Assembly (NCBI GenBank): GCA_946811695.1
Contig: OX328127.1
Coordinates: forward strand, 51,154,274-51,218,273
Direction of reading: 5' to 3'
DNA length: 64,000 nt
Source of the DNA: Gonocerus acuteangulatus
Taxonomy: Eukaryota; Arthropoda; Insecta; Hemiptera; Coreidae
The first letter of the stretch is position 1, and every line of letters starts with the position of its first letter. The position numbers and the translations under genes are program-made. The notes beneath the pieces were generated by a model. The model had not been told where the DNA came from and did no database searches. It worked only from the letters and a program-made list of their open reading frames with translations. Shown here piece by piece: positions 48,323 through 61,235 of this stretch.

Positions 48323-49800
48323 ATTAAATCCTTGTTAAAATTTGTAATTAATAAACTAAAAATTATAATTCAGAAAAGAATATTGGCCGTAGAGATTACC
48401 AAGATGTAGACAGTTGGGATTGGGTCATAACTTGAAATAAAATGAGTTGACAAAAATGAGTTTTTACATTTCGGCTTCGTTCATTTCTTTGCCATGAATA
48501 TAAGGAGAGAAATAGATATGATTTCAGTTATGCAGTAACGCCTAATGTTATCAGTTAATCCTCTGCTCATAAAGGATGGAAACTAATGTGAAACTTTAGC
48601 ATAAAAAAAACTTATTTTTTATGAGAAAAAAAAGTTTTATTTCAAATTTAATGACTGAAAGTTGACTATCTCCATCTTGGTAAAATTTATAATTACCTAA
48701 ATACCCTCCTAAAAAAGAGATGGTCATCAGTATTTTGTGGGCATTTTTCAAACTTATTTTTTTAATTTGAAATAATCCTTTTAATTGAAAAGCCAAAGAA
48801 ATCCCAGCTAAAAGTGGAAATATTTTTTACTTTTAAACTTGTCGAAGCATTGAGAAACAAGAGTAAAAAATATTACATCTGTGAGTTCCTTTTTACTTTT
48901 ATATTTGAGAGTAATCTCTCATAATCTCTTACAAATGGGTGCTTGTAAACAATTCTTGAGTGCTTTTATTTCTCAGCTCATGAGATCATCAGTTTACATT
49001 CAGAACAAGATTAAACATTTGTTTTAGTCCACCCCTAAGCCTCAGGCTTTTTTGCTGCTCTGTCTTTAAATATTTACCGGTCTATTTTAGTGCTCTAGAG
49101 GTCATTAAACTTTTCTCAAATAGCTCTCTATAAGTAATTACATATTAAAATATTGAAAAGGATGGACACATAAGTTTCTGATCATTGAGTCAAATAAAAT
49201 ACTATAAGAACGCTAGATAAAATAATCAATGTTTGTTATGTCTCTAAAATAGTACATCCTAGAAAATAATATTAACTGAATTAAGCACATTATATCCATT
49301 AATTCAGTAAGTGTTCCATGTTGAACATGGGTCATGGTTGACTGATACATCAATAATAACATATGGTTTTGTATTTTGTGATTGCAAAGAGCCCATTGTC
49401 TTGTAATAGATCACTTTTGTCTTATATTGTGCGAATAATCTTGTGACAAAGTATTTTTAAAATGAATAATCTTGTAGAAAGAATTATAGTAATGAATAGT
49501 TCAATAGCGAATTACAAATACTGCTGTACAATAGTTCTAAGGCAATATTTTACATTAGTAAAATATCGCATTTGAATTATTAGGGTAATAGTTTTAGTGT
49601 TTTGTTTTTCAATAGTGCATTAAGATATACAATATCACAATCTATATCAGGGTTGTTATATTATGCAATCATGATTAAACATGGTCAAGATTGATCATGC
49701 AGAATTATATTTAGGAATATAAAACAACTTTTAATTTCATTAATTACATTTTTTATTATTATTTTAAATTTAAGATTTATTAATAGTACAAAAAGAAAGT
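48323..49800. other. Probable intron or upstream DNA of the LRR gene
   Basis: AT-rich. I could not find a phase-0 upstream exon or a signal-peptide exon here. Confidence 0.4.
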
Positions 49801-49958
49801 TTAAAATATTCTGGAGCATTTACATTTTTAGCTTTCTCTGGAGGAAACCCACTTATGACATAAACCAGATCAACGTTTTTAAAACTCATAAACCGCGTAA
49901 AAATCTATTGTCGTGGGGACTTTTTGGGGGGTTTTTCAGTTTCTGAAAAAACACTTTT

Positions 49959-50246
49959 AGCCATATTTCTTCAACCACTTATAATATTCCCATCAAATTT
50001 TTTTTCATTCAAATATACTTCATTGCGCTCAAAATCATCGGGCTTTTGAATTTTTTTCACTATGTTTTGATGCTAAAAAAAATTCGTCAAATTTACAAAC
50101 AAATCACATTTTTGGATAAAAAACTAGAATTTCTCAAGAAACTGTGCGTGATAGACAGAATCTGACTTCAAATTCGTGTTCAGCACATTTGAAAACAGTA
50201 AGAAAGCATGTTTTGGTTTGAAGGAGGATTTTCGTGCAGAACAGTG
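49959..50246 (-). mobile_element. End fragment of the 10,168-type DNA transposon
   Basis: The minus strand from 50,246 (CACTGTTCTGCACGAAAATC) follows the left end of the 10,168 element for about 290 bp with high similarity (for example GCCCGATGATTTTGAGCGC). It contains no coding part and no opposite terminus was found. Similarity to the fuller element is lost near 49,959. The right flank resembles family R, so it is nested in that repeat. Confidence 0.75.
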
Positions 50247-50579
50247 ATATCTCTAAAACGGTTACAAAATTTTAATGAAAGGATGGTAGATCATTCGAAA
50301 GCCTGATCAATTTCCTACAAAATAAATTCAGCCATAAATTTCTATAAGGCTTCGTGGGCCAGAGAAAGTGGTATTTGAAATTTTGGAAGTTTCATTCCAC
50401 TAAAGGGGAAATATTAAGTTTTTCAAGTCTATGCTTCCCAAATTAGGCCAGATATAAAGATTATAGGGAAATATGCTAAGATGAAGCAGTTGTGAGTATT
50501 TTTTTATTTACCTACCGATTTAGATACTAGTAGTCAGATTTGTGTGGAAAATATATTTAATTTTAATGATTAATAATAT

Positions 50580-50830
50580 ACTGTAATGCCATTGATTGGT
50601 GGCTTTAGAAGGAGGCGTAACGCTCAAGAAGGCTCCAGGTAGATTGGAGTGGAAGCAGCAGCGTACTTCCTGGAAAGGGCAGAGTGTATCTGACAGGAGA
50701 TGAAAGGCGCAGTTAGAGCAGCGATTGGATGTTAGGAGTTCGTAGAGGAAGCGGAGTTTAATTGCAAAAGCAACGCTTTGCTCGCTTCAGAAAGGCTCGT
50801 ATTGGCTGCGTTTCATTTCCTCTGTACCTC
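50580..50830 (-). promoter_or_regulatory. GC-richer block with four CCAAT motifs
   Basis: Four CCAAT pentamers on the minus strand lie at 50,595-50,599, 50,643-50,647, 50,724-50,728 and 50,801-50,805. The block is GC-rich against its surroundings and lies about 2.3 kb upstream of the first visible LRR exon in the same orientation. It could be a promoter or 5' UTR region. It could equally be an unrecognised repeat. Confidence 0.3.
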
Positions 50831-52529
50831 CAAATGTGGCAAGATATGTGTAACAGTTTGTGTTCATGAAGATCTTTAAAAGCGATAACCTCCTAAACTA
50901 GATCTCATGAGTTTCTCTATGCTTTTAGCATAATTATAATTTGTATCCTAAAATAAGTAAATCGGTTTATAGTAATCAGTACTCGATAAATGAGCCTTCT
51001 CAACACCATTCTTCTTCTTCTAAGGTGCCATCTCCTCAGTGGAGGCTGGCGGTGATTTCTGCAAGTCCTTGCAAAGCCAATTTTATAGGGATAACCGTAC
51101 GAATCTTTAATTTCGTAGTCATCTCATGAATTTACCGGGTAAATTTCTCAACCCCAAGACAAAAAGATGTTATTCTTGGACTCCTTCGTCCAACAGGTTC
51201 GAGAGAGATCACGTTTACCAGAAATCACTCGGCAAAGATTTTATCATATGTGAGCAGTGTCTGCTCATTGATTGTGTTAAAAATATTCTAAAATCTTATT
51301 GTTTCTTTCCAATATCCAAATGATATTCTACGAATATTTTATATTTAAAATTCATTAAATACTGTCTTGTTTTATTAGTTCATAAAAGCTATCCATACAC
51401 GAAATAATAAAAAACATGGATGTGTATATAAATTAGAAGTGTAAATAAATATACCAATATAAATAACAAAAAAGAAAGAAAAGAAAGAGGGCATCGATTT
51501 TTAAAAATAGAAAATATTACTTGTATGTATGTTTATATATAGGATTCCAGTTAATGTTCAACTTTTCCATTTAAAATTCAACCTTTTCTCCATTGACTTT
51601 GGATTGGAAATGGTAGAATGCCACTTAGAAATGTTATATATGTATTAGAAGTATGTACGTGAAGTAATTGTTTCCGTCAAATTCCTATTCTTATAACAAA
51701 CAACATGACAGGCCGGGAAACGAAACTAGCTATAGAGAGCTAGCGGAACTCGTTTATGGGACTTAATGGAAAATTAACCGTTCATAAGCATCGCCTATTA
51801 TGCCGGAAAAGCATCATATTTATGCAGTGAAGTAATATTTATTAATAGAAACCGTCATATTTATAATTATATACATATTATTAAAAAAAAGGAAGATATT
51901 AACGCTGAAATAGTGTACTAATAATATCAATTCTTTATAGCCCCATTTTTTATTTTAAATTACCTTAAAATAACCTCAAAAATAATTTATTGCAGATAAC
52001 AAATATCCTTTTGTTGGAAGATTGAGCAATTAAGCCTTAGTTTGCCTTTCCGGAGGAAGGGCGAGCATGTAGGAAGGACAAATCTATTCACTAGATATGA
52101 AAACAAACGTCGAAAGTCTCATTTTGGACGGTAGTTTTCTTAATATATGAAAATCAATTTCCAATGTCAAGTCATTCAACAATGACTAATCTAACAGTCC
52201 GCTAAGAAACGTTTTTGGTGAAAAACTGTTAAATGTTCGGAGATTACAAACAAAGCGCCCAGAAATTTCGGTAATGTGATTTGTTAAATTACTTTGCATT
52301 ATTCAGTCATTTTCCAAGATTTAAGGCGATTAAAAGTAGAGAGAATCAGGATCCAGGTTAGTAGGATAACAGTATTTTAATGTCCGAAGAATTCGCATGG
52401 TCATGTCATCATAAAGGTTAATATGTCCGATGACCTCCTTTAGTCTCCGTCTTTCTCTTCAGCCAATATGGTTTCAAATATGGCCATTCGGCTGAAAGCT
52501 AAAGAAATATATGAACTTCAAAATTGATG
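50831..52529. other. Non-coding, nothing firmly recognised
   Basis: 51,005-51,060 (TTCTTCTTCTAAGGTGCC) looks like a dispersed repeat I cannot name. No gene is supported. Confidence 0.4.
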
Positions 52530-52803
52530 AATATTTGCCTGTTCACTCTCTAGCTGGCTCAAGAATAGGCCGAATTTAATGAAATGAGGCACAACAATAG
52601 TTACATTAGTCAAATAGTCTAATTTGAAAAGTCACGTTCGTTAACCAGCAGATTCCGTCCACCGGAGCATAGTTTTCTGGGTGGACTTTGGGCGAAAAAA
52701 GTCGTTGCGCTTACGTTTTTTCGTTACTAGGCTTCCAGGTTTTATAAGTAATCCGTTTTCGTGGACGAAACTAGATTTCATTGGGAATCTCGGATATATT
52801 CTT
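52530..52803 (+). repeat. Family R repeat, left part
   Basis: CTGTTCACTCTCTAGCTG, then GTTCGTTAACCAGCA and ACGTTTTTTCGTTACTAGG, match 62,855-63,050. It continues after the mariner-like insertion at about 54,047-54,190. Confidence 0.6.
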
Positions 52804-54046
52804 ATACAGGGTGTCCCAAATTGAGATGTCATAACTTTAAGGGTTTATTCTGCACCTCATTTGTACTTCAGGGACGCAGAGATGAGTGTCCTATCTCAAC
52901 ATGTAGCAGAGCTATTCAAACTTTTGTCTCTTTTCAAAACTATTGGGTTTTCTTATGAAAAACAGTGTTTTCCGGATTTCTGGTCTATGTATCGTAAATG
53001 ATAACCACATTTTTAGAATCTAAATTAAATTTCCAATAAGAAACACCCGTTATTGAAATGTCATTTAAATTAGGAGCTACACAAAGAGCCATATAGATGT
53101 GAATTATTGTTATTAAGGTTTTCTTAACTCCTTTAATATTTTCTTAATCAGCTATTTGTAGACTTAGCGGTTTGCCTCCTCCTCAAAAGTTGCCTTATTT
53201 AATAAGCTTTAAAATGGTACCCCGTTGTTTTAAAAATAAAAATTATTTAAGTCTATTTTTTCTGATTTCTAAGACAAAACCAATACATTTGCTTTAATGT
53301 GAAGAAGCCATTACGAACACATTATTTAATTTCACGCGAATATGGTGATGTCCCATCCTTCCAACATTAGGTATACACACTTTTTGCTCTGATTAAGGAT
53401 TAGCAGACACCTTGGAAAGAGTGAAAGGTGACAGAAGAACATTTTGGAAATAATCACAATTATTGTTAACATAATAAATACATATGTTATAATTTTATGC
53501 TTTCAGGGTCTTGTTTTATGAAATTTATATTTTTAAGAGTAGGTAGTATAATAGTCTTTTCATTTAAATCTTTTTTTTTCGCTTTATATTTGCAGGAGAG
53601 AGTTTTTTCAACCCTCCTGTTGAAATAACCCAGTTACTTTTAAGCAGAAATTGTAGTGTCTAATTTTATTAAAGAGAATGGAATTAAAAATAGAAATATA
53701 ATAAAACAACCCCTCAAAGTATAATAATAAAAGATCTGTATTTATTGTGTTAAAATAATAACAATAATTGTGATTATTTCCAAAATGTTCTTCTGTCACC
53801 TTTCACAGGTGTCCCCTAATCCTTAATCAGTGCAAAAAGTGTGTATTTCATTTACGACACATACACCAGAAATCCTGAAAACACTGTTTTTCATAAGAAA
53901 ACCCCATAGTTTTGAAAATAGACAAAGTTTGAATAGCTCTGCTACATGTTGAGATAGGACGCTCATTTCTGCGTCCCTGAACTACAAATGAGGTCCATAA
54001 TAAACCCTTAAAATTATGAGAGCTCAATGTGGGACACCCTGTATAT
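52804..54046. mobile_element. Mariner-like element with long inverted repeats, non-coding
   Basis: Ends are CAGGGTGTCCCAAATTGAGA and its inverse ...GGGACACCCTG, each flanked by TA. The inverted arms are about 310 bp: 52,804-53,000 plus 53,372-53,490 pair with 53,730-54,046. About 370 bp at 53,001-53,371 is present only in the left arm. CAGGGTGTCCC ends with a TA target fit Tc1/mariner-type elements. No transposase is encoded. Confidence 0.65.
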
Positions 54047-54190
54047 CTTGAAACCGGTTGAAAAATCGTAGTAACTGTCATGCATCTATTCGAAAGCTTA
54101 TTAGATTTCCTACAAATACGGATATTATGAACTTTTCGATAGAGTGATCTCATTCCGAGAAATCGGTACTAAAATGGAGTCATTTCCACG

Positions 54191-54786
54191 TAGGATACTG
54201 TCAGTTTCCAATTGTGGCGCCTAAGATTCTTCTTTCCTTTGAGATTTCATTTTGCAATTCTACATGTGTTTACATCTTTCACGAAAGATTGAGATAAAGC
54301 ATTAAATGTTTTTTTTTCATTGTATAGTTCCTTTCGTTGTTCAATTTTTCGGTTTCATTTTTAAATTGTAAAGTTTTTATTGCTAATTGAGAGTTCTCTT
54401 TTAAAGGATTAATACTTTCCGAATGTCGCTTGCACCCTACAGGTTATAAAGAGCAAATGGCATATGTAGCGGAATGTTGAAATAAAATAAATAAACAAGG
54501 GAGGAAATTTTACCCCCTTGAACCTCTCTTTCTCCAATCTCCGTGAATCCCTAATTCCGTAGAGTGAGTACCGTTGAGTAAGAAATGAAGCATGTCGAGG
54601 TGGGTCAAGGAAGAGGGCGTATCAGAGAGACTCTATTTACTCATTAACCTCGACCTCCCGGTTAGCCTCTCTCTAGCTCTCACGGGCTATCTTCTCGGTT
54701 TCTTCTCACAAGGAGGATATGGTGATATATATATATATATATCAGTATAGATTTCAAATTACTTTATTTAATAATCACGCCTGACA
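54191..54786. other. Non-coding, nothing recognised
   Basis: No supported feature; a short (TA)n run at 54,725-54,742. Confidence 0.5.
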
Positions 54787-54967
54787 TGTTTTGTACTTTG
54801 GTCGCACCTCTTCAGTGGCACTTCTTGTTAGGAAGTCTTCTCATCACCATGTACTCTCTATGGCTGGCCTACAATTACATTACCTCCGTAGAGAGTACAT
54901 GGCGATGAGAGGACTGCCTTCTGGAGAAGAAGTGCTTCTGAAGAGATGCGACTAAGGCACAAAACAA
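54787..54967. mobile_element. Foldback element with hammerhead-like cores
   Basis: Inverted arms: left ATGTTTTGTACTTTGGTC to CATGTACTCTCTA; right TAGAGAGTACATGGC to GCGACTAAGGCACAAAAC. The outer part of the left arm, in reverse, reads CTGAAGAGGTGCGACC, AAAGTACAAAACATGTC. This is a CTGAAGA box with a small stem, but AAAAC where GAAAC is needed. Confidence 0.55.
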
Positions 54968-56495
54968 AGTAACTAGTACTTTACAACCATTATTATTTTA
55001 CTACCGGTTACGATACATAGTATAGAAGGCAAGAAAGATAACTCAATAATTCAGTATAAAGTATGTTCTGAATCAGATCTGGAAAGAAATCATTACCTAT
55101 GTAATTACAAATAATGTATATATATATAAAACAACAACTTTATAACAGCCCATTATGTATCTGGTTTCAAATGTCACCCTGACGACCTAATGTCTTTAAA
55201 GAATAAAAATTGTTACTGTGAAATATCAATATTTCTGATGGACATAGACGGGGGTTTGGTCATAATAGTTAATTGAACTACATTTTAACTACAAGCCTTC
55301 GTCATGGCTATGGGGATAGGAAGTACTTGCTAAATCGCTAAATAGTTTTTGGTGATTTTTTTTTTTTTTCACGCATTACATGTTTTAGTATTGTTCATAA
55401 TTCTTATAATGGGCTAAAACAGGAGGTAGCCAGTTAGTGAGCTGAGGTTCAGAAAGAATAAATTAATCAAATTTAGGGAGAGTAGTAATGTTTTGAGGGA
55501 AAACATTATGTTCATCTCTCTAAGGTGAGGAATAATATTCGCCGCAACGCTATGAAGGCGTTTTAGTGAGTCGTACGAAGAAGATAATTGTAGAGGCCCA
55601 ATAAAAATAACCTTATCTTTGTAAAGTATCGAATTGAAGCAAAATTTTTGGACTGCCAGGGGGCAGAGCCAGAGAGTGAACAGTACTTCTTCTTACAGAT
55701 TACATTTACAACGAATAACTACTTTGCGGGCTCGTAAATACAATGAATAAATAAATAAAATATTACAACGAATAAAGAAAAAAAATTCTTCATAAGTAAG
55801 TTTACACGCTGACTACTTATAGAGGCACCTTAGCAAAACGAAGTATTTTTGTTCTTACAAACCCTTTCTGCTTTCAAACCACAACCGTCTTAACAGAGCA
55901 GTCTTCGCTCCATTATCGCATGTTTGGTCGATTCACCAGAGAGAAGGATCAAGTTTTAATTTTCCCAAGTTTAGGTTATTTACTATTATAAAAGCAAGAA
56001 AGAGCCGGGGGGGGGGGGGGCAACATCCCTTCAAAAACCACCTTAAGTTATTCCATTACACTTTTTGTTACGAACGGAAGGTTTTAGTACAAACAAAATT
56101 AGTCTCGGCATAACTTAGCCTTTCATGCTTTTGAATATGGATTTATACATTTTTTTTATAGAGAACTTCCCAATTTCCTTCGGTTTCGTAAATTCTACAT
56201 TCCTTTTTTTATAGGAGGTTGGAACGAAAATAGTATAAGGAACTGTAATAATGATTTTTTTTTCTATTATTTGTAATTACATACAAGTTCAGGGTTTAAG
56301 TTAATATTTTCAGTAGAAAAATTATCACGATTGTAGAGCACTACTTCCTTTATATTCCATAATACTTCAGAAACATCTAAAAACCAGTGGCCAATGAATA
56401 TAAATGTAGTTCTGTGATGTTTATTATGAAACTTGTGATGCGAACAAATGGTTATCGCTTCTCCTTCAGTTCAGCTTCAATTCAATAATTAATAT
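54968..56495. other. Non-coding, nothing recognised
   Basis: G-run at 56,008-56,020. No gene is supported. Confidence 0.5.
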
Positions 56496-56496
56496 T

Positions 56497-56571
<75 letters not shown>
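56496..56571. repeat. (TA)n microsatellite
   Basis: About 75 bp of TA dinucleotide with one ATAAATA interruption. Confidence 0.96.
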
Positions 56572-56573
<2 letters not shown>

Positions 56574-57212
56574 CTTGACGGGACGAAATTCCCTCTATCA
56601 TAGTGTGAATGAATCTTGATATCGGACCAAGGACCACACAAAATCGTTGTTAGAGTGACCTATAAAATTTGTATAATAAAAACTACTGTGTTTCATTTGA
56701 TGAAAATATTCCCAATTCAAGAAGCCTCATAAGACAGGTGAAATTGAAAATAAAAGCTTGAGGCTAAGTTCGATATTTATCAGGAAATGCTGAGAAGTTC
56801 GAGTTAATAAATTGAACAATATTCAGTAGTGATTCATACATTTTTATTCGAACTTGGGCCTTACATTTAGTGACTAACTCCATTTAAGACGTTACAACTC
56901 CCAATTACGTGCATTACTTTTGGCATTTCCTCCATAATTTTCTTTTTTATTTTATAGTGGAAGTCTGATCGTCTAAATGTTCCATTTTATATTTTTAACC
57001 CTTTTAAAAGATAATTCCTTCCTTGAATTTAATCGCTAACAAAGAGAATGGCGTATTTACCTTTTCTTTTTGTTAAATTGTTACTATTGTGCATTCCCAA
57101 CGAATATTTCTGAAAATCTGACATGTTTTCTTAGCTGAATCCCAACCATTCCTTGACTAATTATTTTTAGTGACGTTGCTTAACCTCGGTGATCTGCGGG
57201 AACCCTTGTATC

Positions 57213-57427
57213 CATGGTCTGCTCTCCCGGAATCGGTAAAAATGTGCCTTAAAAACCTTAAAAATAAATTAAATAAGATTGCTTAGTTCAAAAAAATATT
57301 TTTTTGGGTGTACATAATGATTATTTGGCTAACTATTCCAAGTTCTAGATTGTTAGTATTCTATACCCCCCAAATACTCTCAGCCCCCCCCCTCGAAACT
57401 CGAAATTATTGTGTATATACGCCCATT
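57213..57427. mobile_element. Degenerate hAT-like MITE
   Basis: The right end TGTATATACGCCCAT and the inner ATAAATTAAATAAGAT block match the 36,017 copy. The left terminus is eroded and the 8-bp flanks match only partly. Confidence 0.6.
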
Positions 57428-57429
57428 GT

Positions 57430-58212
57430 GTATTCAACTTGACTATAGCCGTTTGCTTTCATACTAATAAATTAATAACCATTATATGGTTATATGTCCA
57501 ATGGGGCTAATAAACAATGTTTCACAAAATGATTTTTAAAACATTTTATTAAAATTTCGCATTTTTAAGAGTGCTTGTGAAAAATCATGTGTGTATACCT
57601 TTTGCTGTAAAGTGCTATTAGAAAGTAAAATATTGAGCCAGAAGAAAATTAAAAATCGTAAAAATGAACCATAAATGCTAATTATTTACAATAAAAAGGG
57701 TAAAAACTTTTGAGGATAAAGCGTCATTAAACGTGTACTTCCTAGTGTGCGTTATGCAATAGCCATGATGTAATATAAACTTAAGCCACCATAATGGAGG
57801 GAAATTAAATATTCAGCTTTTGAAATGTTCTCTCGTGCGCACTTAGGGTTTAATGACCTAAGTTTTTTTTTATTTATTTATAGTGGAAGTCTAAATCAAA
57901 GACCCCAAACATTCAGCTACGACTTGATGAAATTAAAATAAAATTGTATTTTATATACATGGAGCATCCTGATTGAATGACAGTCAATTACTATCAGCTT
58001 TTGAACTTCTAGCCAAAATTAATTTATTTATTTTTACTTTTCTTAACAGTTAACTACTTCCTCAAAAATCTCAAACGCTTTGCCAAGGGCAACTATTTAA
58101 CAAAAAGCCAGCTTTAAAACCGAAAGGCCTACACCTGACCGACGATCAGATCTTAAACTTAATAACACGGATCTTACTAATTTAATTGACTATTCTCAGA
58201 TCAATATAAATT
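57430..58212. other. Non-coding, nothing recognised
   Basis: AT-rich; no supported feature. Confidence 0.5.
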
Positions 58213-58440
58213 TACGGTATAAAACTCTGGGGAACCATAAAGCCTTCCAACTCCTATAAAATTCAATCCTTACAGACAATAATCAACGTTCAATTTTATG
58301 TTCCTATTTGACTCCCCAAAATGATTTAAGCATCCAATTTATCTCAAAATTACATGACCATCCTAATTCTTCAATAAACGCCGAATCACATCCAAAATAA
58401 CCCTGCAACGATAAATGGCCTAGAAACCAACCCAGTAGAT
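58213..58440 (+). pseudogene. Jockey-type LINE RT C-terminal remnant
   Basis: YGIKLWGTIKPSN, then IQSLQTIINVQFYVP, then in a shifted frame KLHDHPNSSINAESHP. This pattern (YGxxLWG, RxI-x-NAxxYV, HPN) ends jockey-clade LINE polyproteins. Several stops and at least one frameshift make it dead. Confidence 0.7.
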
Positions 58441-60187
58441 GTCCTTGCGGTCACACAGTCATGTGGGCACTACAACTGGTGTAGCTTCCCTCCTCAAGAG
58501 CTTTCAAGACAAAACTAAACTTCAACAATTTACTGGAAAATAAATTGTTAATAATATGTAGTAAACTCCACATAAATAAATAAGTTTTGAAATTTTTACA
58601 ATTCATTTTTTTATTCCTACTTCTAAAAATACGTAAGGGTTTGATAGAGCTATGATACCGTGGGATTGACCCTTATGTCGATTACTGAAATAGCTTACTA
58701 AGGGTGCCAAGACCATTTGTAGGGAGGTGAGACGTGTCGGCTGACGTTGGGTGACCAGGGTGGCGTATTACTCTCTCAGGTTGCCTGCTGAGTTTGCTTC
58801 CTTGGGCTTCTCTGACATCCATCGTCCTTTACTTCACTTTTAACTATATCATCCTGCTCGTTAGTCTCCGACATTGTTACGCCCAGGTCAAAATCTCTCA
58901 TGTAATATGTTAGATATTAACTTTTTTCTACAAAATATGTTACATATCATTATAAAGAACATGCGTTGTAAATTTAAACAAAATCAGTTTAATAGATCTT
59001 GATACAAAAAAACAAAAATAAAAGTAGTTCGACGGATGAAATGGTTAAAAATTTAAATATTCTTAAATTTAGACAATAAGTGACAACAAATTGTTTAAAC
59101 AAGCGGGACTACCTCTCCATTAAGTCTTATTTATTTATTATTCCCATTTTGCTTCGTTATTTTCCTGTCCAATACGCCAATTCCTCATAATCTTCTCATT
59201 GTCTGTTATAATCTCAGGAAGACAATGACCCAGTGTGGTCACCAAGACCAATATTCACATTCATGATTCTTTCTGTGGTTTGGTTTTATTTTAGGCTTAA
59301 TTAAAGATAACGTTCGCCCATTTGTTTGGCTATTATGTCTTGTTAATCCCGCATTCAACGAAAATTTTCTATTTTCGACGTATACATAATGACAAATATT
59401 TTCCTCAAATAGACTTAGAGAAAAAATCAGCGTGGTAAAATGTAGAAAAGGAAGTCCCGAATACTGGTTTTATTTTGCATCCCCCTTGATACGGTATTTG
59501 AAACGTAATCCTCTAAGAGAATATTCCCACTGTTAGTTCTTTTCTCTTGGAATTAGGTGCACTATCGATTAGAACATAGATACATATCGATTTGGTTAAA
59601 ACGGACTGAGAAAACCAGTTGTGCTGACATTGCTGCCTGCTAGTCTAGAACTGTGTGTGTTAATCCTCCATCTTTGGTGTGGATTCTGACTCTAGCCCAC
59701 ACCGAATGCCTACAGATAACATCCACCGGATCTACCCATCCTCTATTTACCACTTCCAGTCTCCCTCTACTCATCTCTCTCTCTCTCTCTCTCCCTCCCT
59801 CTCTCTCTCTCACGCACACACACTCTCTCTCTCGCTGTCCTCCCTCTAATGCCCTCATACTACAGCGTCCCTTTTCTTCCATCATGCCCAGCTCCAACTG
59901 TTCAAGACTATTCCGAGATTTTATCTAAAGTTCATAATTTATTTCCCTTGTCATCACCAATCTTCGAAGAAATCGGAGTTCTAACCAATGCAGCTTGAAA
60001 GTATATTACCAATCCTCTTTCTCATTTCAAGAACCGCTATAATTGGTTGCGTGTAAGGTCGGCTTCTCTATCGCGCGGAACATTAGAGCTTTTAAGTTGT
60101 CTAAAACCAAGGTGAGACACATGTCAAATATTACTCAATTTTAAATTATATTGTCTGAATTTATTTGCACTGCCTTGACATGAAATC

Positions 60188-60190
<3 letters not shown>
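58441..60190. other. Non-coding with (CT)n tract
   Basis: (CT)n/(CA)n low-complexity sequence at about 59,766-59,840. Open frames across it on both strands are artefacts. Otherwise nothing is recognised. Confidence 0.6.

Positions 60191-60255
<65 letters not shown>
60191..60255. repeat. (TA)n microsatellite
   Basis: 65 bp of uninterrupted TA. Confidence 0.97.
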
Positions 60256-60259
<4 letters not shown>

Positions 60260-60599
60260 ACCGGCCATTGATTGATGAAGAACTTTTTAAAAAAATCATC
60301 TTTTGTTGGAACATTAGGAGGAAAAGCCACAAGATAGAAAGCCTCCCTCCTAATCCTGAAGCCCACGAACTTGAAAGGGGATAAACTCTTCTACTATATC
60401 AAGTCCTTCCTTCCTAATTGATTTTATCAGGTCTTCCGTCTCTTTGTTCTGCCCCCTTTTCGTATAATACACCACCTGGCCGTTACGTTGGCTTTTCTGA
60501 GCCACTTCTGTCGACGTATGATTAAAAAAAAAAAAATTACAGGATGTTACATATAGTTGAAGACTGAGGGTTCTTTAATCGTTTGCCAGCTTAGAGGTA

Positions 60600-60766
60600 T
60601 TATTTCATTTTTCGTTGAGACGTTCCGGCTCACGCCATAATCGACTCACGAAAACCGATTATGAGAGTTGTGAGAGTCGATAAATTTTGGAAATGTAAAA
60701 TAAAGCTATGATAAATCAGATATTAATAATGGCCTGAGCCGGACGTCTCAACGAAAAATAAAATAA
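60600..60766. mobile_element. Foldback element
   Basis: Left arm TTCATTTTTCGTTGAGACG through TTCCGGCTCACGCCATAAT pairs with right arm ATTAATAATGGCCTGAGCC through GGACGTCTCAACGAAAAAT. Arms are about 45 bp around an 80-bp centre that itself contains smaller palindromes. Confidence 0.7.
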
Positions 60767-60902
60767 GATTTGAAGATCCCTAAGCTGGAAAAAGTTTATA
60801 AAATAAATTGGCTAGAATCTTCCTCCTGTTGTTATTTTAATTATATTAAAAATGTGCTTATTATATTCTGCCTAGCAAAGACAAATAATTCTTCTAAATC
60901 TT

Positions 60903-60904
<2 letters not shown>

Positions 60905-60933
<29 letters not shown>
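60905..60933. repeat. T homopolymer (~29)
   Basis: Long T-run, possibly a minus-strand retroposon tail. Confidence 0.85.
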
Positions 60934-61029
60934 GTTATTTACAGAATGTCTTCCATTTACTCCGAAACCGTGGAAAGTATGGTTATATTTATTTATATGA
61001 ATAGATTGTTGGTATTCAGCTAAAGTACA

Positions 61030-61235
61030 AAATAAGATTTCGAGAAAGATCTATTTAAACGCTTCGGCTTCCTCTTAGGCAGCGTTCTTGAGCATCAAAT
61101 GCCTGGAGGCGGGGGGAGACCAAAACAAGAACACGTTATGTGACGTTAAATTTTTCATTTATTTCATCGACACTTAACTTCTTGTTTTGCTCAGTCTTCC
61201 CCTCCTGGTATTTGTTGCTAAAGAACAAACCGAAA
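61030..61235. mobile_element. Decayed foldback with GAAACGTCC motif
   Basis: The right part has TTTGTTGCTAAAGAACAAA (6-bp stem) followed by CCGAAACGTCC. The left part, in reverse, has GAGGAAGCCGAAGCG. The arms are only weakly similar. Confidence 0.35.

Noticed and set aside
59640..59928. Open frames on both strands rich in Ser/Leu or Arg/Glu
   Set aside because: Caused by the (CT)n/(CA)n tract.
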